Shown here in pieces: positions 1 to 7,056 of a stretch of DNA of 23,467 nt (position 1 is the stretch's first letter; the number at the start of each line of letters is the position of its first letter). Under the pieces are notes generated by a model. That model saw only the letters and a list, made by a program, of their open reading frames with translations, ran no database searches and was not told where the DNA came from. Both the position numbers and the translations under genes were made by a program. Source of the stretch: JANNSW01 sp031431235 (GTDB lineage Bacteria; Pseudomonadota; Alphaproteobacteria; Rhizobiales; Hyphomicrobiaceae); contig JANPDA010000317.1 in NCBI GenBank assembly GCA_031431235.1, forward strand, positions 1 to 23,467. Direction: 5' to 3'.

Positions 1-106
1 AAACAGTGATCGCACTGAGGAAGGCGTCGCTGCTGCCGTCCAATAGAGGTGGCAGGCTCGCACCAGCGGACCGCTCCAGGCGGACAAGCACGCTGGTGTC
101 GATCAC
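1..106 (-). CDS. PIN-domain (VapC-type) toxin, partial
   Basis: Only the first 35 codons lie in the window; the rest is beyond the left edge. The GTG start shares its G with the TAG stop of the antitoxin gene (TAGTG), which is typical of vapBC-type operons. The translated start is MIDTSVLVRLERS. The hydrophobic strand ending in an early Asp (residue 3), followed by TSVLVRL, is the signature N-terminus of PIN-domain ribonucleases, where this Asp is the first metal ligand. Many VapC proteins cut tRNA or rRNA, but the target of this one cannot be read from 35 residues. Family assignment rests on this short N-terminus plus the antitoxin next to it. Confidence 0.8.
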   Translation of the reverse strand, partial: MIDTSVLVRLERSAGASLPPLLDGSSDAFLSAITV

Positions 107-393
107 TATTCCCAAGGGTTCCTCGGCGGTCCGGCCTCGCGGCGGATCATATCGAGGTCGGCCTCGAAAGCTTTCGATTCCTCGGGACCGAGCCGCGGCC
201 AGGACTTCATCGCCTCGAACAGCTCGCCGATCGTCAACGCCTTTTTCCCCTCACGCGGCACCACGCGCGCGACGACCTCGTCACCGCTCGTGATCTCGAA
301 CACGACGCCTTCCAGCCGCACACGCTCGAGCATGTCGGGCAGATGCGCGGCTGCCTCGGCGGCCGTGATGCGTTCGGTGACGGGCTTGTTCAT
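106..393 (-). CDS. Phd/YefM-type antitoxin of a PIN toxin pair
   Basis: A 95-residue protein starting MNKPVTERITAAEAAAHLPDM. The pattern ITAAEAxxHLPxxLERVR, then a short sheet ending VVARVVPR, is the Phd/YefM DNA-binding fold, which also represses its own operon in characterised systems. The C-terminus, ending GPPRNPWE, is the toxin-neutralising tail commonly seen just before a PIN gene. The frame stays open upstream to 519, but residues before this Met resemble no antitoxin, so I start at 393. No clear ribosome binding site precedes it. The toxin follows with a one-base overlap, so the two are almost certainly translationally coupled. Confidence 0.85.
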   Translation of the reverse strand: MNKPVTERITAAEAAAHLPDMLERVRLEGVVFEITSGDEVVARVVPREGKKALTIGELFEAMKSWPRLGPEESKAFEADLDMIRREAGPPRNPWE

Positions 394-478
394 GACGGCA
401 AGGATAGCCGATTGCGCCCATCCACTCAATCGGTGGACCGCGACTGGCACGCCACGAGCACATGCGGCGCTCCCTTCC

Positions 479-507
479 TTGCTGCCCTGGTCTCGCGCAG
501 CTATAAC
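479..507 (+). promoter_or_regulatory. Predicted sigma-70-type promoter of ndk
   Basis: A -35-like TTGCTG at 479-484 and a -10-like TATAAC at 502-507 are separated by exactly 17 bases. Transcription would start near 514, giving a leader of about 40 bases before the kinase gene. This is pattern recognition only. Confidence 0.45.
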
Positions 508-554
508 GCCGGCCGACACGCTCAGCCAATCACAGCACTCCGAAGGGACCCCGC

Positions 555-977
555 ATGGCGACCGAACGCACCTTCTCGATCATCAAGCCCGATGCAACCG
601 CCCGCAACCTGACCGGCAAGATCAATGCGATGATCGAGGCGGCCGGCCTCAGGATCATCGCGCAGAAGCGGGTGAGGTGGTCCCAGGCGCAGGCGGAGAG
701 GTTCTACGAGGTGCACAAGGCGCGCCCGTTCTATGGCGACCTCGTGAAATTCATGACCTCGGGTCCGATCGTGGTGCAGGTGCTGGAGGGCGACAACGCG
801 GTCAAGCGCTACCGCGACGTGATGGGCGCGACCAATCCCGCCAATGCCGAGCCCGGCACCATCCGCAAGGAGTGCGCCGAGTCGATCGAGCGCAATTCCG
901 CCCATGGCTCCGACAGTGTCGAGAACGCGGCCCTCGAGATCGGGCTCAACTTCGCCCCGCTCGAAATCGTCGGTTGA
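555..977 (+). CDS. ndk: Nucleoside diphosphate kinase
   Basis: Transfers the gamma-phosphate of ATP to nucleoside diphosphates through a phosphohistidine intermediate, balancing NTP and dNTP pools in the cytosol. The 140-residue length is standard. Residues 4-15 hold ERTFSIIKPDAT with the conserved Lys11. The catalytic histidine is His117 within the signature NSAHGSDS. The TIRKECAESIERN helix before it also matches the family. A GAAGGGA ribosome binding site lies about eight bases before the ATG. The transporter gene follows 41 bases later on the same strand, so they may be co-transcribed. Confidence 0.97.
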   Translation: MATERTFSIIKPDATARNLTGKINAMIEAAGLRIIAQKRVRWSQAQAERFYEVHKARPFYGDLVKFMTSGPIVVQVLEGDNAVKRYRDVMGATNPANAEPGTIRKECAESIERNSAHGSDSVENAALEIGLNFAPLEIVG

Positions 978-1018
978 GGTCACGCCCAGGCAACCCGACC
1001 AGCGATTGAGGGCCGATC

Positions 1019-2290
1019 ATGCCGCTGCAAGCGCAAAGCCTGATCGGCCTCATCGCCTTTCCACTGATCGCCTGGCTGCTGTCGGAACGGCGGAGAGCCC
1101 TCAGCTCGCTCCGGCTCATCCGGATCGTCGGCGCGGGTCTCGCCCTGCAGCTCGGTGTCGCCGCACTGATGCTGAACGTGCCGGCCTTGCGCGGCGGTTT
1201 CGACTGGGCCGCTAGCCTGGTCGGCGCGCTGCAGGAGGCGACGGCGACCGGCATGCAGCTCCTGTTCGGCTATCTGGCCGGCAGCCCGCCGCCCTTTGCC
1301 ACGACGGCGCCCGAGTACAGCTTCATCCTGGCGTTCCAGGCTTTGCCGCTGATCCTCCTCATGAGCGCGCTCTCGAAGCTCCTCTATCATTGGGGCATTC
1401 TGCAGCGCGTCGTCGCTGCCTTCGCCTTCATGCTCGAGCGTACGATGGGGGTCTCGGGACCGGTCGGCACGTCGGCTGCCGCCAACGTCTTCGTCGGCAT
1501 GATCGAGGCGCCGTTGTTCGTAAAGCCCTATCTCGCAGGCATGAGCCGGGGCGGGCTGTTTGCCACCATGGCCGTCGGCATGGCGGGCGTCGCCGGCACG
1601 GTGCTCGCGCTCTATGCTGCGATCCTCGGCCCGAGCGTTCCTGGCGTTGCAGGCCATCTGGTCGTTGCCTCGGTCATCAGCGTTCCGGCCGCATTGCTGC
1701 TTTCCGCGCTGATGGTGCCCGACGACGACACGATGGGCGAGGAGACGGCGCCGCTGACGCTTCCCGAGCCACCACGCTCGGCGATGGATGCAATCGCGCA
1801 AGGCACCAGCGAGGGAGTTGGCTTGCTCGTCAATGTGACGGCGATGCTGGTGGTCATGATCGCGCTGGTCGCGCTCGCCAACATGGCGCTCGGCTGGGCG
1901 ACGGCGCCGCTCGGCCTGCGGCTCACCTTCGAGGGGCTGCTCGGCTATGCCTTCGCGCCGCTCGCCTGGCTGATGGGAATTCCCTGGGAGCAGTGCCGGA
2001 CGGCTGGCGCCCTGCTCGGCGTCAAGACCGTGCTGAACGAGCTGATCGCCTATCTCCAGCTTGCCGGAACGGCGCCCGAGCTGCTGACCGACCGCTCGCG
2101 GCTGATCATGACCTATGCGCTCTGCGGCTTCGCCAATCTCGGCAGCCTCGGCATCATGCTGGGCGGGCTCAGCGCCATGGTGCCGGAGCGGCGCGGCGAG
2201 ATCGTCGAGCTGGGCGGCAGAACGCTGGTCGCGGGCACGCTTGCGACGCTGATGACGGCGGCCGCCATCGGCCTGCTGACGCCCGGCTGA
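1019..2290 (+). CDS. Concentrative nucleoside transporter (CNT/NupC family)
   Basis: A 423-residue inner-membrane protein expected to import nucleosides with H+ or Na+. Three CNT hallmarks occur in order: GTSAAANVFVGMIEAPL (150-166), GVKTVLNELIAY (334-345) and YALCGFANLGSLGI (366-379). By comparison with the Vibrio cholerae CNT structure, Glu341, Asn373 and Ser376 match the ribose-binding Glu332, Asn368 and Ser371, and Glu163 matches Glu156. The base-contacting Gln154 and Thr155 are replaced by Met161 and Ile162, so base preference may differ. A GAGGG ribosome binding site precedes the ATG. It lies 41 bases after ndk and converges on ridA with a four-base gap. The family is clear; the substrate is not. 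Confidence 0.93.
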   Translation: MPLQAQSLIGLIAFPLIAWLLSERRRALSSLRLIRIVGAGLALQLGVAALMLNVPALRGGFDWAASLVGALQEATATGMQLLFGYLAGSPPPFATTAPEYSFILAFQALPLILLMSALSKLLYHWGILQRVVAAFAFMLERTMGVSGPVGTSAAANVFVGMIEAPLFVKPYLAGMSRGGLFATMAVGMAGVAGTVLALYAAILGPSVPGVAGHLVVASVISVPAALLLSALMVPDDDTMGEETAPLTLPEPPRSAMDAIAQGTSEGVGLLVNVTAMLVVMIALVALANMALGWATAPLGLRLTFEGLLGYAFAPLAWLMGIPWEQCRTAGALLGVKTVLNELIAYLQLAGTAPELLTDRSRLIMTYALCGFANLGSLGIMLGGLSAMVPERRGEIVELGGRTLVAGTLATLMTAAAIGLLTPG

Positions 2291-2294
2291 CCAT

Positions 2295-2759
2295 TCAGCT
2301 CCTGACCTCGAGCACTGCCTCGATCTCGAGCGCGAGATTGAAGGGGAGCGAGATGCAGCCGGCAACGAAGCGGGCGTGCTTGCCGCGTGGGCCGAGCGTC
2401 TCGTGCAGCAGCTCGGATGCCGCATTCATGACGAGCGTGTGCTCGGTGAAATCCTCGGTGGTGCAGATGTAGCCGCCGAGCCGCACGGCCTGGACGATAC
2501 GGTCCATGTCGCCTCCGGTCGCGATCTCCAGCTGAGCGAGAATGTTCAGCATGACGAACCGGGCGCACGCTTGCGCCTGCTTCAGGTCGTAGTCGCGCCC
2601 GACTCGCCCCTGGTAGATGAGCTCGGTGCCATCGACCGGGCCCTGCACGCACCAGAACTGATTGCCGGTGATGATATGCCCGGCGTACTGGCCCACGCTA
2701 GTCGCAGGTGTCGGCAGCTCGTGGCCGAGCTCGTTCAATCGCGCTCGCAAACTCGTCAT
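2295..2759 (-). CDS. RidA (YjgF/YER057c/UK114) family protein
   Basis: A 154-residue cytosolic protein. Characterised RidA proteins hydrolyse reactive enamines/imines made by PLP enzymes. Here the Arg of ARFVAG (Arg130) and the Glu of ALEIEAV (Glu145) are spaced 15 residues apart, as are Arg105 and Glu120 of E. coli RidA. It is longer than classic RidA (about 130) and has the GRVG/QAQACARFVMLNILAQL pattern of the longer UK114-like subgroup. The start is at 2759 because GAGGAG lies just upstream; the open frame to 3236 overlaps the dehydrogenase and is not real. It is last in an operon, 11 bases after the acyl-CoA dehydrogenase. That position suggests removal of a side product of that pathway, which is an inference. 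Confidence 0.9.
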   Translation of the reverse strand: MTSLRARLNELGHELPTPATSVGQYAGHIITGNQFWCVQGPVDGTELIYQGRVGRDYDLKQAQACARFVMLNILAQLEIATGGDMDRIVQAVRLGGYICTTEDFTEHTLVMNAASELLHETLGPRGKHARFVAGCISLPFNLALEIEAVLEVRS

Positions 2760-2770
2760 CCAAAGGCTCC

Positions 2771-3943
2771 TCAATAGGATCGTGGCATGCCCAGATCCTG
2801 CTGGGCGATGTAGTTCAGCACCATCTCCTCCGAGATCGGCGCGAACTTGAACAAGCGGTTGTCGCGCCAGAGCCGCTCCAGGTGGGAGTCGACCGCATAG
2901 CCCATGCCGCCCATGGTCTGCATGGCGCGCTCGATCGCGGCGGCCGAGGCCTGCGCGGCGATCAGCTTGCCGACATTGGCCTCGCTGCCATAGGGCTTGC
3001 CCATGTCGAACAGCCAAGCCGCTTTCAGGTTCATCAGGCGTGCCGCCGCGAGCTCGGCATGGGCCTGGGCAAGTGGAAACTGCAGCGCCTGATAGGCGCC
3101 GATCGGCCGGTCGCCGAACACCTTGCGCCCGCTCGCGTACTCGACCGCGAGGCGGATGGCGAGACGCCCGGTGCCGACGAGGCCGGCCGTCGTCACGATC
3201 CGCTCGGTGTTGAGCACATCGAGCAACTCGCTCCACCCGCCGTCGACCGTGCCGATCTGCTCGCCGGCCTCCACCCCTACGTCGTCGAGATAGACCGAGG
3301 AGGAGGTGAGCGTGTTGGTGCCGAGCTTCTCGATCGGAACGTAGCCGATGCCCTTGCGATCGCGGTCGACGAGGAAGAGCGTGATGCCATGGGTCTTGCG
3401 CGGGCTGTCCTCGAGCCGCATCGTCCGGGCGATGATCAGCATCTTGTCGGCGCGATCGACCCCGGTGATCCAGATCTTGCGGCCATCGATCCGCCAGCCA
3501 TTGCCCTCGCGCCTGGCGAACGTCTTGATGGCAAGACTGTTGGTGCCGGCATCGGGCTCAGTCAGCGCCATGCAGAACGTACGCTCGCCCTTCACCAGCT
3601 TCGGCAACAGTTCGCGCTTCAGCTCCTCGCTGCCGAGCCGCGACAGCGTCATGCCGCCGAAAATCGGGTTCAGCATGAAAATCTGCGCAAGCGTGCCACC
3701 CGCTCCAGCCGCGCACAACTCCTCGATCACCAGCGCCATCTCGACCATGCCGAGACCCGAGCCGCCATAGACTTCCGGCACCGCGATGCCGGCAAGGCCG
3801 GCGTCGCAGATCGCCTGCCAGATCTCGCCCGGATAGGCCTTCGCCTTGTCCTTGGCCTTCCAGTAGTCGAGCCCATGGGCCTCGCCGACCTTACGGGCAG
3901 TCGCAATGATCATCTCCTGCTCGGTCGAGATCGTGAAATCCAT
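2771..3943 (-). CDS. Acyl-CoA dehydrogenase
   Basis: A 390-residue FAD enzyme that makes an alpha,beta double bond in an acyl-CoA and passes electrons to ETF. The family layout is complete: an N-terminal helical domain, LTEPDAGTN in the beta domain (128-135), KIWITG (156-161), FGDRPIGAYQALQFPLA (276-292) and QTMGGMGY (342-349). The usual catalytic Glu near the C-terminus (medium-chain Glu376, in YEGT) is replaced by Pro369 in APIS. Glu248 in NTERIV occupies the position of the catalytic base of isovaleryl-CoA dehydrogenase, so the protein is probably active with the base moved. It is the middle gene of the ech-acad-ridA operon (27 and 11 base gaps). Substrate unknown. Confidence 0.94.
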   Translation of the reverse strand: MDFTISTEQEMIIATARKVGEAHGLDYWKAKDKAKAYPGEIWQAICDAGLAGIAVPEVYGGSGLGMVEMALVIEELCAAGAGGTLAQIFMLNPIFGGMTLSRLGSEELKRELLPKLVKGERTFCMALTEPDAGTNSLAIKTFARREGNGWRIDGRKIWITGVDRADKMLIIARTMRLEDSPRKTHGITLFLVDRDRKGIGYVPIEKLGTNTLTSSSVYLDDVGVEAGEQIGTVDGGWSELLDVLNTERIVTTAGLVGTGRLAIRLAVEYASGRKVFGDRPIGAYQALQFPLAQAHAELAAARLMNLKAAWLFDMGKPYGSEANVGKLIAAQASAAAIERAMQTMGGMGYAVDSHLERLWRDNRLFKFAPISEEMVLNYIAQQDLGMPRSY

Positions 3944-3970
3944 GGGCAGTCTCTTCTCAGCTCTGGGCGA

Positions 3971-4774
3971 TCATCTGCCTTTGAAGACGGGCTTGCGCTT
4001 CTCGATGAAGGCGCGACAGCCCTCGTGGGCATCCTCGCTATCGAGGACGAGGCCGATCATCGCCTGCTCGTATTGCAACGCAGCCGGCTCGGCCATGTCG
4101 CGCCCGTGCAGCAGCGACCGCTTCAGGAGTTTCAGGACGAGGGGCGACTTCTCGGCGATATCGGCAGCGAGGCGAGCCGCCTCGCCGGCCAGATCGGCCT
4201 GGGGCACGACGCGATTGACGAGGCCGATCGCCTGAGCCTCGCCGGCATCGATCCGACGGCCGGTGAACATCAACTCGCGGGCGACGCAAGGCGCCAGCTG
4301 GCGCATGATGCGCTGGCTGCCGCCGGCGCCAGGAAAGAGGCCGAGCGTGATCTCCGGCAGGCCGAGCTTGGCGTTGTCGGCGGCGAGCCGGATGTCGAGA
4401 CAGAGCGCCAGCTCCATGCCGCCGCCGAGCGCCCAGCCGTTGATCGCTGCGACTGTCGGCTTGTCGCAGACCTCGAAGCGGCGGAAGACGCGGTGGATGA
4501 TCTCGCCGAACTCCTGATAGTGCTGCAGCCCCCGGCGGCTATCGAGATCGGCGATGTCGCCGCCTGCGACGAACGCGCGACTGCCGGCGCCGGTCACGAC
4601 GATGACGCGGGCAGTCTCGTCCTGCTCGAGGCCGATCAGCGCGGCTTCGAGTGCCAGGATCGTCGGCACGTCGAGCGCATTCAGCGTCTCGGGCCGGTTG
4701 ATCGTGAGAGTGGCGACGTGACCGGCCCGCGTGACGAGGATCGGGTCGCTTCTGGTTGCCGTGCTTTCCGGCAT
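3971..4774 (-). CDS. Enoyl-CoA hydratase/isomerase family protein
   Basis: A 267-residue crotonase-fold enzyme, expected to hydrate the 2-enoyl-CoA made by an acyl-CoA dehydrogenase. The oxyanion-hole segments AFVAGGDIADL (67-77) and INGWALGGGMELAL (111-124) are present. Glu121 and Glu141 (LPEITLGLFPGAGG) match the two catalytic glutamates of rat mitochondrial enoyl-CoA hydratase, so hydratase activity is likely. I start at 4774, where AAGGAG lies seven to eight bases upstream. The frame stays open to 5119, but that extension has no crotonase similarity and covers the divergent gene. It is first in its operon. A hyphenated inverted repeat sits just before its ribosome binding site. The acyl substrate cannot be assigned. 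Confidence 0.94.
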   Translation of the reverse strand: MPESTATRSDPILVTRAGHVATLTINRPETLNALDVPTILALEAALIGLEQDETARVIVVTGAGSRAFVAGGDIADLDSRRGLQHYQEFGEIIHRVFRRFEVCDKPTVAAINGWALGGGMELALCLDIRLAADNAKLGLPEITLGLFPGAGGSQRIMRQLAPCVARELMFTGRRIDAGEAQAIGLVNRVVPQADLAGEAARLAADIAEKSPLVLKLLKRSLLHGRDMAEPAALQYEQAMIGLVLDSEDAHEGCRAFIEKRKPVFKGR

Positions 4775-4789
4775 GGGAGGCTCTCCTTG

Positions 4790-4814
4790 CCGCTGCGTTG
4801 TGCGCTCGCAGCGG
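4790..4814. promoter_or_regulatory. Inverted repeat in the divergent control region
   Basis: CCGCTGCG (4790-4797) and CGCAGCGG (4807-4814) are perfect 8-base arms around a 9-base spacer. The repeat lies between two divergent genes and ends three bases before the AAGGAG ribosome binding site of the hydratase gene. It could be an operator for a dimeric repressor or a hairpin in the hydratase leader. No regulator gene is adjacent. Confidence 0.4.
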
Positions 4815-4895
4815 ACGGGGCTAGAGTTACCTGAAGGCTGGCGCCGACCATAGGCGTTCTGCGCATGGCCAAGCTGCTGCGGCAAGGGGACGAAC

Positions 4896-6071
4896 GTGAG
4901 CGAATTGAGCAGACATGGGACCGGCGAGGAGATCGCGCTCCTGCGCAAGACCCTGCAGCGCTTCGTCGCCACCGAGATGCCGCGCGAGGCTGCCCGCAAA
5001 TGGGATCGCGACGACATTTTCCCGCGCGAGGTTTTCGCCAAGCTCGCGGCCCTCGGCGTGACCGGCCTCACCATCGACGAGCACCATGGTGGCAGCGGTC
5101 CCAACATCACCGCGACCATGGCCGTGATCGAGGAATTGTCGAAGCGCTCGCTGGCCGTCGCCGTGCCCTACATCATGTGCGCCTGCTATGCCGGCATGAA
5201 CATCGCCGAGAGCGGGACGCCGGCGCAACAGGCCGAGCTGCTGCCCAAGGTCGCCGCGGGCGAGCTGTTGTTCGCCTATGGCCTGACCGAGCCCGATGTC
5301 GGCGCCGACCTCGCGAGCGTGCGAACGAAAGCGCGCCGGGAAGGCAGCTCGGTCATCGTCTCCGGCACCAAACGCTTCTGCACCGGCGCCAACATCGCGG
5401 ACTACATCTATTGCCTCGTCCGGAGCGATGCCGAGGCGCCGCGCCATCAGAACCTCTCGATCCTGCTCGTCCCCACCAAAGCCGAGGGCGTGTCGATCAC
5501 CACGACCGAGACGATTGGCATGAAGGGCGCGCCGACCAACGACGTGGTGCTGGACGAGGTGCGGCTGCCGCTCGCTGCCATCGTCGGCGGCGAGGCCGGC
5601 TGGAACCGTGGCTGGGGCATGCTGGTCGGGCCAGTGCTGAACGTCGAGCGGCTGGAGGTCGCCGCAATGGGGCTCGGGATCGGGGAAGCCGCCTTCGCGG
5701 ATGCCTGGGACTACAGCCAGCAGCGCAAGCAGTTCGGCAAGCCGATCAGCGCCTACCAGGCGATCCGCCACAAGCTCGCCGATATGAGAACCGACCTCGC
5801 CGCCAGCCGGCTGATGCTCTATCATGCCGCGGCGATGGCGGATCGCGGCGAGCCGGTCGGCCCCGAGAGCGCCATGGCCAAGCTCTTCTGCACCGAGAAG
5901 GCGAAGTCGATCGCGCTCGAAGCCCAGACCATCATCGGCGCCTATGGCCTCACGCCCGACACTGATGTCGAGCGCAACGTGCGTGACGCGCTGATCCTGC
6001 CGATCGTCGGCGGCTCATCCAGCATCCAGCGCAACAACATCGCCAACATGCTGGGGCTCGGCAAGGGCTGA
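4896..6071 (+). CDS. Acyl-CoA dehydrogenase (second copy)
   Basis: A 391-residue FAD-dependent acyl-CoA dehydrogenase, clearly different from its divergent neighbour. Family landmarks are LTEPDVGADLASV (130-142), GMKGAPTNDVVLDEV (208-222) and RKQFGKPISAYQAIRHKLADM (277-297). The C-terminal motif that normally carries the catalytic Glu reads VGGSSSIQ, with Gly372 in its place. Glu251 in NVERLEV occupies the alternative catalytic position seen in isovaleryl- and long-chain enzymes. The start is GTG, six bases after AAGGGG. The methyltransferase-like gene follows after 41 bases. Physiological substrate unknown; two dissimilar dehydrogenases back to back suggest two steps or two substrates of one catabolic route. 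Confidence 0.94.
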   Translation: MSELSRHGTGEEIALLRKTLQRFVATEMPREAARKWDRDDIFPREVFAKLAALGVTGLTIDEHHGGSGPNITATMAVIEELSKRSLAVAVPYIMCACYAGMNIAESGTPAQQAELLPKVAAGELLFAYGLTEPDVGADLASVRTKARREGSSVIVSGTKRFCTGANIADYIYCLVRSDAEAPRHQNLSILLVPTKAEGVSITTTETIGMKGAPTNDVVLDEVRLPLAAIVGGEAGWNRGWGMLVGPVLNVERLEVAAMGLGIGEAAFADAWDYSQQRKQFGKPISAYQAIRHKLADMRTDLAASRLMLYHAAAMADRGEPVGPESAMAKLFCTEKAKSIALEAQTIIGAYGLTPDTDVERNVRDALILPIVGGSSSIQRNNIANMLGLGKG

Positions 6072-6112
6072 GCGCCGTTCCCGGGGCGGTTTGACGGGGG
6101 CTGGAGGCACAC

Positions 6113-6946
6113 TTGCACACGACCGATATCGCCGAGGTCCGCGCCTTCTATGCGAAGCTCCTTGCCAGCGAATGCGGAGCGCGCGATCCGCGCATCGAGC
6201 AGGCCTTTGCCAGCGTGCCTCGTGAATCGTATCTGCCGCCCGGCCCCTGGCTGGTGAGCGTCGCCGACCAATACATCGATACGCCCAGCGCCGATCCCGT
6301 GCACATCTATCGCAACCTGGTCGTCGCACTCGATGCCGCAAAGGGCATCAACAATGGCGAGCCGTTGCTGCACGCGCGCTGGATCGACGCGGCTTCACCA
6401 CAGCCGGGCGAGACGATCGTGCAGGTGGGCGTCGGGCACGGCTATTACTCGGCCATTCTTGCGAGGCTGGTTCAACCGGGCGGCAACCTCATCGGCTACG
6501 AGCTCGAGCCCGAGCTTGCCGCCACCGCGCAGCGCAACCTCCTCGACTACGATAATGTCTCGGTCGTTGCGGGCGATGCCGTCTCGCTCGCGCTGCCGCC
6601 GGCCGATCTCATCTATGTGAGCGCGGGCGTCGTTGCGCCGCCCGAGCACTGGCTGCTGGCGCTTCGTCCGGGCGGCCGTCTGATCTTTCCCTGGCGGCCA
6701 TCTGGGGACGTTGCGCTTGCCCTGCTCGTCACCCGCGTCGCACCCGGTTTCGCCGTGAAGCCACTGATGCCCGCCTGGTTCATTCCCTGCGTCGGCGCTT
6801 CCGTTGCCGCCAACGCGGCGCTCGTGCCCGACGAGGCCGGCGCCCGGTGCTCGCGCTCGATCAACCTCACCCGCAACAAGGCTCCCGATACCACCGCGAC
6901 AGCGATCTATCGGCATGTCTGGTTCTCGGCCGCGGATCCGGCCTGA
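6113..6946 (+). CDS. Protein-L-isoaspartate methyltransferase-like protein
   Basis: A 277-residue class I SAM-dependent methyltransferase of the PCMT type. The N-terminal motif RIEQAFASVPRESYLPPGPW (27-46) matches the entry region of isoaspartyl methyltransferases. VQVGVGHGYYSA (103-114) is the SAM-binding motif I, and YELEP (129-133) supplies the acidic residue for the ribose. The loop that is TISQP in classical PCMT reads INNGEP here (79-84), so repair of isoaspartate should not be assumed. The start is TTG, with a GGAGG ribosome binding site in front. It is 41 bases after the acyl-CoA dehydrogenase on the same strand and may share its mRNA. An alternative role is methylation of a small molecule. 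Confidence 0.8.
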   Translation: MHTTDIAEVRAFYAKLLASECGARDPRIEQAFASVPRESYLPPGPWLVSVADQYIDTPSADPVHIYRNLVVALDAAKGINNGEPLLHARWIDAASPQPGETIVQVGVGHGYYSAILARLVQPGGNLIGYELEPELAATAQRNLLDYDNVSVVAGDAVSLALPPADLIYVSAGVVAPPEHWLLALRPGGRLIFPWRPSGDVALALLVTRVAPGFAVKPLMPAWFIPCVGASVAANAALVPDEAGARCSRSINLTRNKAPDTTATAIYRHVWFSAADPA

Positions 6947-7056
6947 GAAAGCTTGCCGTCGCGATGCCCCTCGACGCGATGGCCGCAGGCCGGTAGACTG
7001 CCGGTGGTGCGGGCCCACTGCCGGAACCTGGCACGAATTGCGAGCTAGAGACCCAC

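Noticed and set aside
980..2425. A 481-codon minus-strand frame opposite the nucleoside transporter
   Set aside because: The composition (Arg, Gln, Ala, His) is that of a GC-driven shadow, and the plus strand gives a clear membrane transporter.
2708..4834. A 708-codon plus-strand open frame opposite the hydratase and dehydrogenase genes
   Set aside because: It spans two well-supported genes antisense and has no recognisable fold or ribosome binding site.
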